A program made the translations under genes and the position numbers. Positions 1-7,668 of a DNA stretch of 7,777 bases are shown one piece after another; position 1 is the first letter of the stretch, and each line of letters opens with the position of its first letter. The notes beneath the pieces were generated by a model. It saw only the letters and a list, made by a program, of their open reading frames with translations. It searched no databases and was not told the origin of the DNA. The stretch comes from Tannerella sp. (GTDB lineage: Bacteria; Bacteroidota; Bacteroidia; Bacteroidales; Tannerellaceae): contig JAIRXI010000058.1 of NCBI GenBank assembly GCA_031268395.1, positions 1 through 7,777 on the forward strand, given 5' to 3'.

Positions 1-765
1 GCCGTCTACGACATTTACTGCGAAACGGAAAAAGGTGAAAAGTTCATTGTGGAGATGCAGCGCACCTACCAGGAATTTTTCATCGACCGCAGCATATACT
101 ATGCCACGTTTCCGATACAGGAGCAGGCGAAAAAGGGCGCAAACTGGAACTTCAGGCTCAATGCCATCTACACGGTCGGTATTCTGAACTTTGAATTCAG
201 AGACGGAGAAAAGGGATGGAAGGAACATCCCTACCTGCACCATGTTCAACTGTCGGACACGGAAACAAAGCGTGTTTTTTACGACAAACTGACATTTGTT
301 TACCTGAAACTGCCCGGATTCAACAAGACGGAAGATGAACTGGAAACCCTGCTGGACAAGTGGATGTATGTCTTCAAGAACCTGGCGAAACTGGACGAAC
401 GTCCGAAAGCGTTGCGGGAGCGGGTTTTCCGGCGGCTGTTCCGCATTGCCGAAATCGAGCAGCTGGACAGGATGGAGCGGCTGGCCTACCATGAATCCCA
501 GAAGCATTACTGGGATTACATGAATACGATCCATTCTGCGGAAAAGAAAGGCGCCGAACAGGTCGCCAAAGAAAAGGACGCGATCATCCGGGAGAAGGAG
601 AAAGCCATTCTGGAAAAGGAGAAAATCATCCGGGAACTTTTGAAAAAAGAAGAAACCGTTGCAGCTAATCTGCTGAAAAGAGGCGTTGCGCCGGAAACTG
701 TTTCGGCCGCTACCGGTTTGAGCCTCTGCCGGATCAACGAAATTTTTGAATTACTGAATCATTGA
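1..765 (+). CDS. Rpn family recombination-promoting nuclease/putative transposase (5' end outside window)
   Basis: The reading frame is open from the first base, so the gene starts upstream; the first internal ATG at 49 is not the true start. The visible N-terminus carries the end of a PD-(D/E)XK nuclease core: Asp4 (VYD), then 14 residues on Glu18-x-Gln20 (VEMQ), followed by the family's typical DRSIYYATFPIQEQA stretch. Rpn (PDDEXK_2) proteins are DNA nucleases linked to RecA-independent recombination and, in some bacteria, to phage defence. After the nuclease part comes a charged helix of exact heptads at 571-654 (EKDAIIR, EKEKAIL, EKEKIIR, ELLKKEE). The C-terminus has the small helical motif typical of the family (KRGVAPETVSAATGLSLCRI). 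The ORF is intact to its TGA stop. The family is clear; whether this copy mobilises DNA or acts in defence cannot be read from the sequence. Confidence 0.9.
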   Translation, partial: AVYDIYCETEKGEKFIVEMQRTYQEFFIDRSIYYATFPIQEQAKKGANWNFRLNAIYTVGILNFEFRDGEKGWKEHPYLHHVQLSDTETKRVFYDKLTFVYLKLPGFNKTEDELETLLDKWMYVFKNLAKLDERPKALRERVFRRLFRIAEIEQLDRMERLAYHESQKHYWDYMNTIHSAEKKGAEQVAKEKDAIIREKEKAILEKEKIIRELLKKEETVAANLLKRGVAPETVSAATGLSLCRINEIFELLNH

Positions 766-777
766 ATTTTATAATAT

Positions 778-1266
778 ATGCACAACTGGTTTGAATGTAA
801 AGTATCCTACGAAAAGACAATCGAAAGTGGGATGATGAAAAAAGTCAGGGAACCGTATCTGGTAGATGCGCTTTCCTTTACGGAAGCGGAAGCGCGGATC
901 ATTGAAGAACTCCGCCCGTATATTTCCGGTGAATTTACAGTGGCGGACATTAAGCGTGCCCGCCTCTCGGAACTGTTCTTCAATCCGGAGGGAGACCGTT
1001 ATTACAGGATAAAAGTATTTTTCATCACGCTGGACGAAAAAAGCGGCGCCGAGAAAAAAACGGCGGTACAGATGCTGGCCCAGGCGTCAACGGTGAAGGA
1101 TGCCATCGCCGTGGTGGAAACAGGCATGAAAGGCACGATGGCCGACTATGTGATAGCCTCGGTGGTCGAGACGGCGCTGCTGGACGTCTTCCCCTTCTCT
1201 GCAGAGACGAAAGAGAAGCAGGCGGTAACCCTCGCGCAGCCGCCCGCCCCGGAACGGCCGTCATGA
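778..1266 (+). CDS. DUF4494 domain-containing protein
   Basis: A 162-residue protein recognised as DUF4494, a small family of unknown function found mainly in Bacteroidetes. The diagnostic pieces are the N-terminal WFECKVSYEK and the block EPYLVDALSFTEAEARIIEE near residues 26-45, followed by the YYRIKVFFITLDEKSG strand region. The last ~20 residues are rich in Pro, Ala and Gln and look disordered. There is no signal peptide or membrane segment, so it is probably cytoplasmic. The ATG at 778 is chosen because family members begin right at this MHxWFE motif; no Shine-Dalgarno is visible in the AT-rich 12-base gap after the Rpn gene, which is normal for this phylum. Its stop overlaps the next gene's start (ATGA), so it is very likely translated together with the YggS-family gene. 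I see no promoter of its own. Confidence 0.88.
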   Translation: MHNWFECKVSYEKTIESGMMKKVREPYLVDALSFTEAEARIIEELRPYISGEFTVADIKRARLSELFFNPEGDRYYRIKVFFITLDEKSGAEKKTAVQMLAQASTVKDAIAVVETGMKGTMADYVIASVVETALLDVFPFSAETKEKQAVTLAQPPAPERPS

Positions 1267-1931
1267 GCGCCGTCGCCGGAAACATTGCCCGCATCCGTTC
1301 CGAACTGCCTGCCGGGGTGACGCTCCTGGCCGTCTCCAAGTACCATCCCGCGGAAACGCTGCAGGAAGCATACGATGCCGGCCAGCGCGTCTTCGGCGAG
1401 AACCGCGTGCAGGAACTGCTGGCCAAACAGCCGTTACTGCCGCCGGACATCGAATGGCACTTCATCGGCACGCTGCAAACAAATAAGGTGAAACACATTG
1501 CCCCCTTTATCCATACCGTTCAAAGTGTCGATTCGCCGGCGCTGCTGAAGGAAGTAGACCACCAGGCCGCCCGGAGCCGCCGCCGCCTCCGCGTTTTGCT
1601 GGAAATCCGCATCGCGGCGGAAACGTCGAAACACGGTTTCAGTCCGGACGGATGCCGGGCGCTCTTTCGGAACAGACAGGCTGATGCCTGTCCGCACGTT
1701 TGCATTGGCGGATTGATGGGGATGGCCTCTTTCACGGACAACAGGGAACAGGTGCGGCAGGAGTTTCGTGCTTTACGCACACTGTTCGACGAACTGAAAC
1801 CTCTTGCCGGAGAGGCGTTCGACACGCTGTCGATGGGGATGAGCGGCGACTATCCGGTAGCTGTCGAAGAAGGCAGCACGCTGATACGGGTCGGCACATC
1901 CGTTTTCGGCGAACGGAGCATTCGGCATTAA
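1263..1931 (+). CDS. YggS/PLPBP-family pyridoxal phosphate homeostasis protein
   Basis: A 222-residue single-domain TIM-barrel protein of the YggS/PROSC/YBL036C family. These proteins bind pyridoxal 5'-phosphate, have no known enzymatic activity, and keep free PLP and amino/keto-acid pools balanced in the cytoplasm. Visible family landmarks are LLAVSKYHP with the PLP lysine Lys26, FGENRVQE (44-51), WHFIGTLQTNK (65-75), SKHGF (122-126), the GGLMGMASF strand (149-157), and the C-terminal signature LSMGMSGDYPVAVEEG followed by STLIRVGTSVFGER (189-218), which makes the phosphate-binding site. All key positions appear intact, and the length is near the usual ~225-235. The start ATG lies inside the stop of the DUF4494 gene (ATGA overlap), indicating translational coupling. 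No terminator is visible directly after the stop. Confidence 0.95.
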   Translation: MSAVAGNIARIRSELPAGVTLLAVSKYHPAETLQEAYDAGQRVFGENRVQELLAKQPLLPPDIEWHFIGTLQTNKVKHIAPFIHTVQSVDSPALLKEVDHQAARSRRRLRVLLEIRIAAETSKHGFSPDGCRALFRNRQADACPHVCIGGLMGMASFTDNREQVRQEFRALRTLFDELKPLAGEAFDTLSMGMSGDYPVAVEEGSTLIRVGTSVFGERSIRH

Positions 1932-1975
1932 CTATTTTAAAGTACGGCAGAGGATCCGCATTGCAGATAAAACCG

Positions 1976-2008
1976 TAGCTTTGTTCTGCACGTTAAAAAA
2001 AGAAAGGT
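1976..2008 (+). promoter_or_regulatory. Probable Bacteroidetes -7 element and leader of the DHOD-like gene
   Basis: TAGCTTTG at 1976-1983 matches the TAnnTTTG -7 consensus of the Bacteroidetes primary sigma factor. Transcription would begin near 1990, giving a leader of about 20 bases. A purine run, GAAAGG at 2002-2007, lies very close to the ATG at 2009 and may aid initiation. No TTTG -33 box sits at the expected distance, so the call rests on the -7 element and its position in the only intergenic gap between these genes. Confidence 0.5.
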
Positions 2009-2986
2009 ATGATACGTTACGAAACAAAATATGCAGGATTGACCCTGAAAAACCCGCTGATTGTCGGCAGTTCGGGATTGACGAACAGCGCAGAACGGAA
2101 CCGGGAGTTTGAAAAGGCCGGAGCGGGAGCGATTGTGCTCAAGTCGCTGTTCGAGGAACAGATGGAGATGCAGAGCGATGCACTGATGCATGTCGGGGAT
2201 GCGCCCGGCGCCGCCGAATACGTCCGGGGGCATGTAAAGGGCAGGCAGATGGCCGAATACCTGTCACTGATTGAAGAAACGAAGAAGAACTGTTCAATAC
2301 CGGTGATTGCGAGTATCAACTGTTACAGGGTAGACACATGGGCCGATTTTGCGGTGCAGATGGAAGCCGCGGGCGCGGATGCACTGGAACTGAACGTGTT
2401 TTACCTGTATGCGGATCTGGATTTCAGACCCGGCGAAGTGGTCGAACTTTATGCTTCCATTCTCCGGAAAGTGAAAGCAAAGGTTTCCGTTCCCGTCATC
2501 ATGAAAATCGGAAAAGGATTCAGCGGCATCCCGGCACTGGTGAACCGGCTGAAGTTGAACGGCGCGGACGGGGTCGTGCTGTTCAACCGCTATTACCGGC
2601 CCGACATCAATATTCATTCCATGCAGATCGTATCGGGGCAGGTGTTCAGCAGTCATTCCGACCTGAGCGAGACCCTGCGGTGGACCGCCTTCGTTTCGGG
2701 CAAGGTTCCCGGTATTTCGATCGCCTCATCTACGGGCATACACGACTGGGAAGACGTGGTGAAATGTCTGCTGGCCGGCGCCTCGGCCGTGCAGTTGTGC
2801 AGCGTCCTGTATACGCACGGAGTGGAAATCATTCCGCAGATGCTGGCCTGTATGGAAGAATGGATGCTTCACATGAAATACCGGGCGATCGATGAATTTG
2901 TCGGAAAGCTGAATTTCGCCAACGTGGAGAATCCTGTCCTCTATGAACGCTCCCAGTTCATGAAATATTTTTCCAACCGGGACTGA
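2009..2986 (+). CDS. Dihydroorotate dehydrogenase-like FMN protein
   Basis: A 325-residue cytoplasmic TIM-barrel flavoprotein related to class 1 dihydroorotate dehydrogenases (PyrD). Residues that hold FMN and orotate in class 1A enzymes have counterparts in the right order: Lys45 in IVLKS, Asn104 in SINCY, Asn129 in ELNVF, Lys166 in IMKIG, and Asn193 in LFNRY. SSTG at 240-243 fits the FMN phosphate loop. In true class 1 enzymes the second Asn is followed three residues later by the catalytic Cys (LNLSC); here that position is Tyr132 (LNVFY). I therefore infer that it is not the pyrimidine-pathway PyrD but a paralogue with another, unknown redox substrate. It is about the length of, or slightly longer than, PyrD. 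It has its own probable promoter, lies alone between yggS and the groESL terminator, and no PyrK-like partner is present in the window. Confidence 0.85.
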   Translation: MIRYETKYAGLTLKNPLIVGSSGLTNSAERNREFEKAGAGAIVLKSLFEEQMEMQSDALMHVGDAPGAAEYVRGHVKGRQMAEYLSLIEETKKNCSIPVIASINCYRVDTWADFAVQMEAAGADALELNVFYLYADLDFRPGEVVELYASILRKVKAKVSVPVIMKIGKGFSGIPALVNRLKLNGADGVVLFNRYYRPDINIHSMQIVSGQVFSSHSDLSETLRWTAFVSGKVPGISIASSTGIHDWEDVVKCLLAGASAVQLCSVLYTHGVEIIPQMLACMEEWMLHMKYRAIDEFVGKLNFANVENPVLYERSQFMKYFSNRD

Positions 2987-3049
2987 GAGCCTGTTTATAC
3001 TTCGCGCGGGGCAAAACGGGAAGAATCATTACATAAATGCTTTGCGGAC

Positions 3050-3100
3050 AAAAAAAGTCAAGGTTCAAAACGGGATGTTTCGAACCTTGACTTGCTTTTA
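3050..3100. terminator. Intrinsic terminator of groESL, shared with the convergent DHOD-like gene
   Basis: A perfect 12-bp stem pairs AAGTCAAGGTTC (3055-3066) with GAACCTTGACTT (3082-3093) around a 15-base loop; AAA/TTT in the loop can extend it past one bulged C. Read on the - strand it starts about 34 bases after the groEL stop and is followed by seven U (A-tract 3050-3056), a textbook terminator. On the + strand the tail is weaker (TGCTTTTA), but the hairpin lies between the convergent stops at 2986 and 3127 and probably serves both. Confidence 0.88.
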
Positions 3101-3126
3101 TCCGGATGCCGGACGAGAAGATGATT

Positions 3127-4776
<1,650 letters not shown>

Positions 4777-4794
4777 TTAAATGTTTGTTTTGAA

Positions 4795-5064
4795 TTAGAT
4801 AATCGCTAAAATGTCGGACTGGCGCATGATCAGATACGTTTCGCTTTCCCATTCGATTTCGGTACCGGCATATTTGCCGTAGAGTACAGCGTCACCCTTC
4901 TTGACGACCATTTCTTCGTCTTTCGTGCCGTTTCCGACAGCCATCACTTCGCCTTTCAGCGGTTTCTCCTTTGCCGAGTCGGGAATAATAATTCCTCCAA
5001 CTGTCTTTTCTTCTGCGAGAGCCGGCTTTACCAGCACCCGATCTGCTAACGGTTTAATTTTCAT
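4795..5064 (-). CDS. groES: Co-chaperonin GroES (Hsp10)
   Basis: An 89-residue protein with all GroES features: the N-terminal [14 protein letters not shown] strand, the mobile loop [18 protein letters not shown] (about 18-35) whose GGIIIP segment docks on GroEL, then GEVMAVGNG, the [18 protein letters not shown] barrel strands, and the terminal SDILAII. It forms the heptameric lid of the GroEL chamber. The length is slightly shorter than E. coli GroES (97) but usual for Bacteroidales. AGGA (5067-5070 on the - strand) lies just two bases before the ATG, a short spacing. It is the first gene of the groES-groEL operon, with a ~77-base AT-rich leader if the upstream -24/-12 promoter candidate is used. 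Confidence 0.98.
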   Translation of the reverse strand: MKIKPLADRVLVKPALAEEKTVGGIIIPDSAKEKPLKGEVMAVGNGTKDEEMVVKKGDAVLYGKYAGTEIEWESETYLIMRQSDILAII

Positions 5065-5150
5065 ATTCCTGCAATTTAAATCATTAATAATTATACTTTT
5101 TAATACTGTTTTGTTTGTGTAATCGTTTTATGAAATTCCAATTACGGGTT

Positions 5151-5167
5151 ATGCGAATTTCGTGCCA
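5151..5167 (-). promoter_or_regulatory. Candidate sigma-54 (-24/-12) promoter of groESL
   Basis: The - strand reads TGGCACGAAATTCGCAT, close to the sigma-54 consensus TGGCACG-N4-TTGCW. The invariant GG (5166-5165) and GC (5154-5153) are exactly 12 bases apart, as required; the only mismatch in the core is C for T in the -12 box (TCGC for TTGC). Transcription would start near 5141, about 77 bases before groES. No TAnnTTTG element is found on this strand between the copper ATPase stop and groES, which strengthens the call. Confidence 0.6.
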
Positions 5168-5188
5168 AAGGGATTGGGGCAGTTAAAC

Positions 5189-5246
5189 CTGACAGAATTG
5201 TCTTGTCTGCCGAAAAGTCCTGCCGAAATGACCGACAAATTGGCGG
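5189..5246 (-). promoter_or_regulatory. Possible activator or heat-shock regulator sites upstream of groESL
   Basis: Several short symmetric elements sit upstream of the -24/-12 candidate. There is GACA-gaat-TGTC at 5191-5202, a direct repeat of CTGCCGAAA (5207-5215 and 5220-5228, start to start 13 bases), and an imperfect palindrome CCGaCAAaTTGgCGG at 5232-5246. Relative to a start at 5141 they lie at about -48 to -106, a plausible place for an enhancer-binding activator. Which protein binds, if any, cannot be told. Confidence 0.35.
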
Positions 5247-5289
5247 AAGCAAGGAGCCTGAATGGAACACTTTTCTTTCTCCTTTTTTC

Positions 5290-7407
5290 TCATATAACTT
5301 TTTTGAATTTCAGTCGCATGGAGTTCGCCAGCAAAAACACGTTGGAGAGCGCCATGGACGCTGCAGCGACAGTCGGCGTCAGGAGACCGAAGGCAGCCAC
5401 CGGGATCGCGATCGCGTTGTAGATGAAAGCCCAGAACAGATTTTCCCTGATCGTGACAAACGTGTGTTTTCCCAGCGCCAGCGCCAGCGGAAGGCGTTTC
5501 AGGCTGGCATCCAGGAGCAGCATGTCGGCCTGCTGCACGGCTATCCGGGAGGCATCGCTCAGGGAAATGCCGAGGTGAGCCGTAGCCAGCGCCGGCGCGT
5601 CGTTGATGCCGTCGCCCACCATCGCTGTCGGCGCCGTGCGCATCATTTCCTTCAGGGTGGCCTGTTTCCGTTCGGGCGTCTGTCCGGCGAAAACGGTTTC
5701 GATGCCCACTTCCCGGGCCACCGTCCGGCAGGGGCCTTCCCGGTCGCCGCTGAGGATCGCCGGGCGAATGCCCAGCCGCTTCAGCTGCTCAACAACTTCC
5801 CGCGCTTCCAACCGTACTTTCTCCTGCAGGTCTATCCAGCCGATCACCTCCCCGTTGCGGGCCACGTACAGGGAATGTCCCGGCGGGAAGGGAGGAGCGT
5901 CCTTCAGCGCGTCTGCCGCGCCGATGAAGACCGCGTCGCCGCCCGCCGTAAAGCCGGTAACGCCCTTCCCCCGCAGCTCCGTCACGCCGGCCATCTCGAC
6001 GGGTGCGGCCCCTTCCCAACTCGTCGCGATGCAGCGGGCGACGGGATGGGAGGAGTGTTTTTCCAAGGCGAGGGCGAGGGATTTCAGTTCGTCTTCCCTG
6101 TTTTCGAGGGAGGCAAAAGCGGCGACGGTCGGCTCGCCGGTGGTCAGCGTACCCGTTTTGTCGAACGCGATCTGCCGGATCCGGGTACACGCTTCCAGCG
6201 GCCGCATACCCCTGATAAGAATCCCGTTCCCGGCCGCCCGGCCCATCCCGACCATCAGCGCCAGCGGCGTGGCCAGCCCCATCGCGCAGGGGCAGGCGAT
6301 GACGGTCACCGAAACGGCATACATCAGCGCGTCGACGAACGGGACGCCCGCCAGCAGGCGCCAGGCGCAGAAGGTGGCCAGGGCTGCCAGCAGGACGGCC
6401 GGCACGAAGACGGCGCTGACGCGGTCGGCCAGCTGCTGCATGCCCGTCTTTTCGTTCTGCGCCCGCCTTACCAGTTCGACGATATGCGCCAGCGCCGTGT
6501 CCCTGCCCACGGCAGTCACCCGCATTTTCACCGCGCCCGATTCGAGGTGGGCGCCGCCCGTCAGCGTGTCGCCCCTGCGCCTGTATACCGGCTCGCTCTC
6601 GCCCGTCAGCATGGCCTCGTTCACGGTCGCTTCGCCCCAGGTGATGCAGCCGTCTGCCGGAACCTGGTCGCCGGCATTGATCAGCACGCGGTCGCCAACC
6701 TGCAGCAGACTGTTGTCGATGGCGACAATCTTCTCCGCCCTCCGGTTGAACAGGATTTTCCAGGCCGTCGTCTTCTGCAGCCTGACCAGGTCGGCGATGG
6801 ACGAAGAGGTTTTTTTTACCACCCGCTCTTCGATGTAGCGGCCTGCCAGGACCAGGGTAATGATGGAGGCCGACGACTCGAAAAACAGATACCGGTGCGC
6901 ATGTCCGGCATGAAGGGTCATGCCCGCCAGGCTGTAGGCCCACGCGGCCGTTGCGCCCAGCAGGATCAGCACGTTCATGTCCGGCATCCGGTGGAGGAGC
7001 GAACGGAGAGCCGGACGGCCAAACGTGACCAGTCCTGCAAGGTAGACGGGGAGCGAAAGGAGGAACTGCAGGCGCGGATCTGCCAGGGCGGAATCCGGCC
7101 AGGCCATGTGCAGCAGGAGGGGGAGGGTGAAGCAGGCGCAGAAGAGGAGGCGGAACAGGGTGGTTTTACAGAAGGCAACCGGTGCGGCCGGCAAATCCGC
7201 CGGCGCGACGGTGTAACCCAGTTTGCCGATCTCTTCGACGAGCCGCGGCAGTTTTTTCTCCGTTTTTTCGTCGACCCGGAACGTCGTGTCGCCCGTCGCA
7301 AAATTGACCGACACGTCTTCCGCGCCGCCCTTCTCAAGCGTTTTCTTTACATGGGAGGCGCACGTCGCGCAAGTCATCCCATATATCCTGATCGATAGCG
7401 TCTTCAT
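5290..7407 (-). CDS. copA: Copper-translocating P1B-type ATPase with one N-terminal metal-binding domain
   Basis: A 705-residue inner-membrane pump that exports Cu(I) from the cytoplasm using ATP. Domain order: heavy-metal-associated domain with GMTCATC (Cys13, Cys16); four membrane helices (~84-101, 112-130, 144-163, 173-190) with a His/Met-bearing loop (163-171); actuator domain with TGES (268-271); helices ~333-352 and 357-385 with the Cys-Pro-Cys site (372-374); phosphorylation motif DKTGT (Asp416); HP of the ATP-binding domain (454-455); GDGINDAP (598-605); and two last helices. YN (663-664) fits copper pumps; the final helix has M685-x-x-S688 but Asn689 where copper pumps usually have a second Ser. 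The frame stays open upstream to 7668, but I place the start at 7407 because MKTLSIRIYGMTC begins the HMA domain and the upstream frame runs through a repeat. Local GC is higher than in the neighbours. There is no visible terminator before groES. Confidence 0.93.
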   Translation of the reverse strand: MKTLSIRIYGMTCATCASHVKKTLEKGGAEDVSVNFATGDTTFRVDEKTEKKLPRLVEEIGKLGYTVAPADLPAAPVAFCKTTLFRLLFCACFTLPLLLHMAWPDSALADPRLQFLLSLPVYLAGLVTFGRPALRSLLHRMPDMNVLILLGATAAWAYSLAGMTLHAGHAHRYLFFESSASIITLVLAGRYIEERVVKKTSSSIADLVRLQKTTAWKILFNRRAEKIVAIDNSLLQVGDRVLINAGDQVPADGCITWGEATVNEAMLTGESEPVYRRRGDTLTGGAHLESGAVKMRVTAVGRDTALAHIVELVRRAQNEKTGMQQLADRVSAVFVPAVLLAALATFCAWRLLAGVPFVDALMYAVSVTVIACPCAMGLATPLALMVGMGRAAGNGILIRGMRPLEACTRIRQIAFDKTGTLTTGEPTVAAFASLENREDELKSLALALEKHSSHPVARCIATSWEGAAPVEMAGVTELRGKGVTGFTAGGDAVFIGAADALKDAPPFPPGHSLYVARNGEVIGWIDLQEKVRLEAREVVEQLKRLGIRPAILSGDREGPCRTVAREVGIETVFAGQTPERKQATLKEMMRTAPTAMVGDGINDAPALATAHLGISLSDASRIAVQQADMLLLDASLKRLPLALALGKHTFVTIRENLFWAFIYNAIAIPVAAFGLLTPTVAAASMALSNVFLLANSMRLKFKKVI

Positions 7408-7518
7408 AATGGGAAAAACGGCGTTTCTTTCTTTCCCGTGAACCGGCTCATACGCCTGAGCGCTTTTTGACTGAAAATGTGCTGCATCGGATTGTTTTTT
7501 TTCTGGGGAACAAAAGTA
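7408..7518 (-). promoter_or_regulatory. Probable promoter and ~97-base leader of the copper ATPase gene
   Basis: The - strand reads TACTTTTG at 7518-7511, matching the TAnnTTTG -7 element; transcription would start near 7504. No clear TTTG -33 box is present. The leader can form a hairpin immediately before the ATPase start (GGGAAA 7411-7416 with TTTCCC 7432-7437) and a second small one (GCTCA 7446-7450 with TGAGC 7457-7461). It also contains a 27-codon ORF (7487 to 7404) that begins MQHIFSQKAL and ends in an ATGA overlap with the ATPase start. There is no Shine-Dalgarno directly before the ATPase ATG, so coupled translation from the small ORF is possible but unproven. Confidence 0.45.
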
Positions 7519-7578
7519 TTTATTTTCCGGAATAAGAAAAAAGACGGACGGGTTAAAAAAACGTATCGCGCCGTGCAG

Positions 7579-7645
7579 CGTCATTGCGAACACAGGGAAA
7601 CAATCGCCAATACATGCAGAGATTGCTTCGTTCCTTACAATGACG
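7579..7645. repeat. Imperfect palindromic repeat with CGTCATTG/CAATGACG ends
   Basis: A 67-bp element whose outer 8 bp are perfectly inverted (CGTCATTG 7579-7586 and CAATGACG 7638-7645), with inner arms CAATC (7601-7605) and GATTG (7621-7625). The arms between match only partly, differing by two bases in length. Its general form, CGTCATTGCGAA...GATTGCTTCG...CAATGACG, resembles dispersed palindromic repeats known from many bacterial genomes, which often give spurious ORF translations such as RNEAI or DCFVP. Copy number cannot be judged from one window. Confidence 0.65.
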
Positions 7646-7668
7646 GCCCACGACATTTTGAAATACAC

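Noticed and set aside
1025..1825. Overlapping - strand ORFs across the DUF4494 and yggS genes
   Set aside because: They lie opposite two recognised genes and have low-complexity Ser/Pro/Arg-rich translations without homology-like features.
3012..3075. Ten-base direct repeat CAAAACGGGA at 3012-3021 and 3066-3075
   Set aside because: Short, only two copies, one inside the terminator loop; likely coincidence.
5090..5095. TATAAT on the - strand upstream of groES
   Set aside because: Bacteroidetes primary sigma uses TAnnTTTG rather than TATAAT, the surrounding leader is AT-rich, and there is no suitable -35, so this is probably chance.
5065..5289. CIRCE element or rho-independent terminator between the copper ATPase and groES
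   Set aside because: No TTAGCACTC-n9-GAGTGCTAA repeat is present, and no hairpin followed by a T-tract was found after the ATPase stop; some read-through into groESL therefore cannot be excluded.
5203..7398. 731-codon ORF on the + strand antisense to the copper ATPase
   Set aside because: It is a shadow of the GC-rich ATPase gene; the translation is Arg/Gln/Gly/His-rich with no domain, while the - strand frame has every P-type ATPase motif.
7408..7668. 87-residue N-terminal extension of the copper ATPase to an ATG at 7668
   Set aside because: The extension crosses the palindromic repeat and the probable promoter, has no domain, and gives the spurious VRNEAI-type peptide. The HMA domain starts properly at the ATG at 7407.
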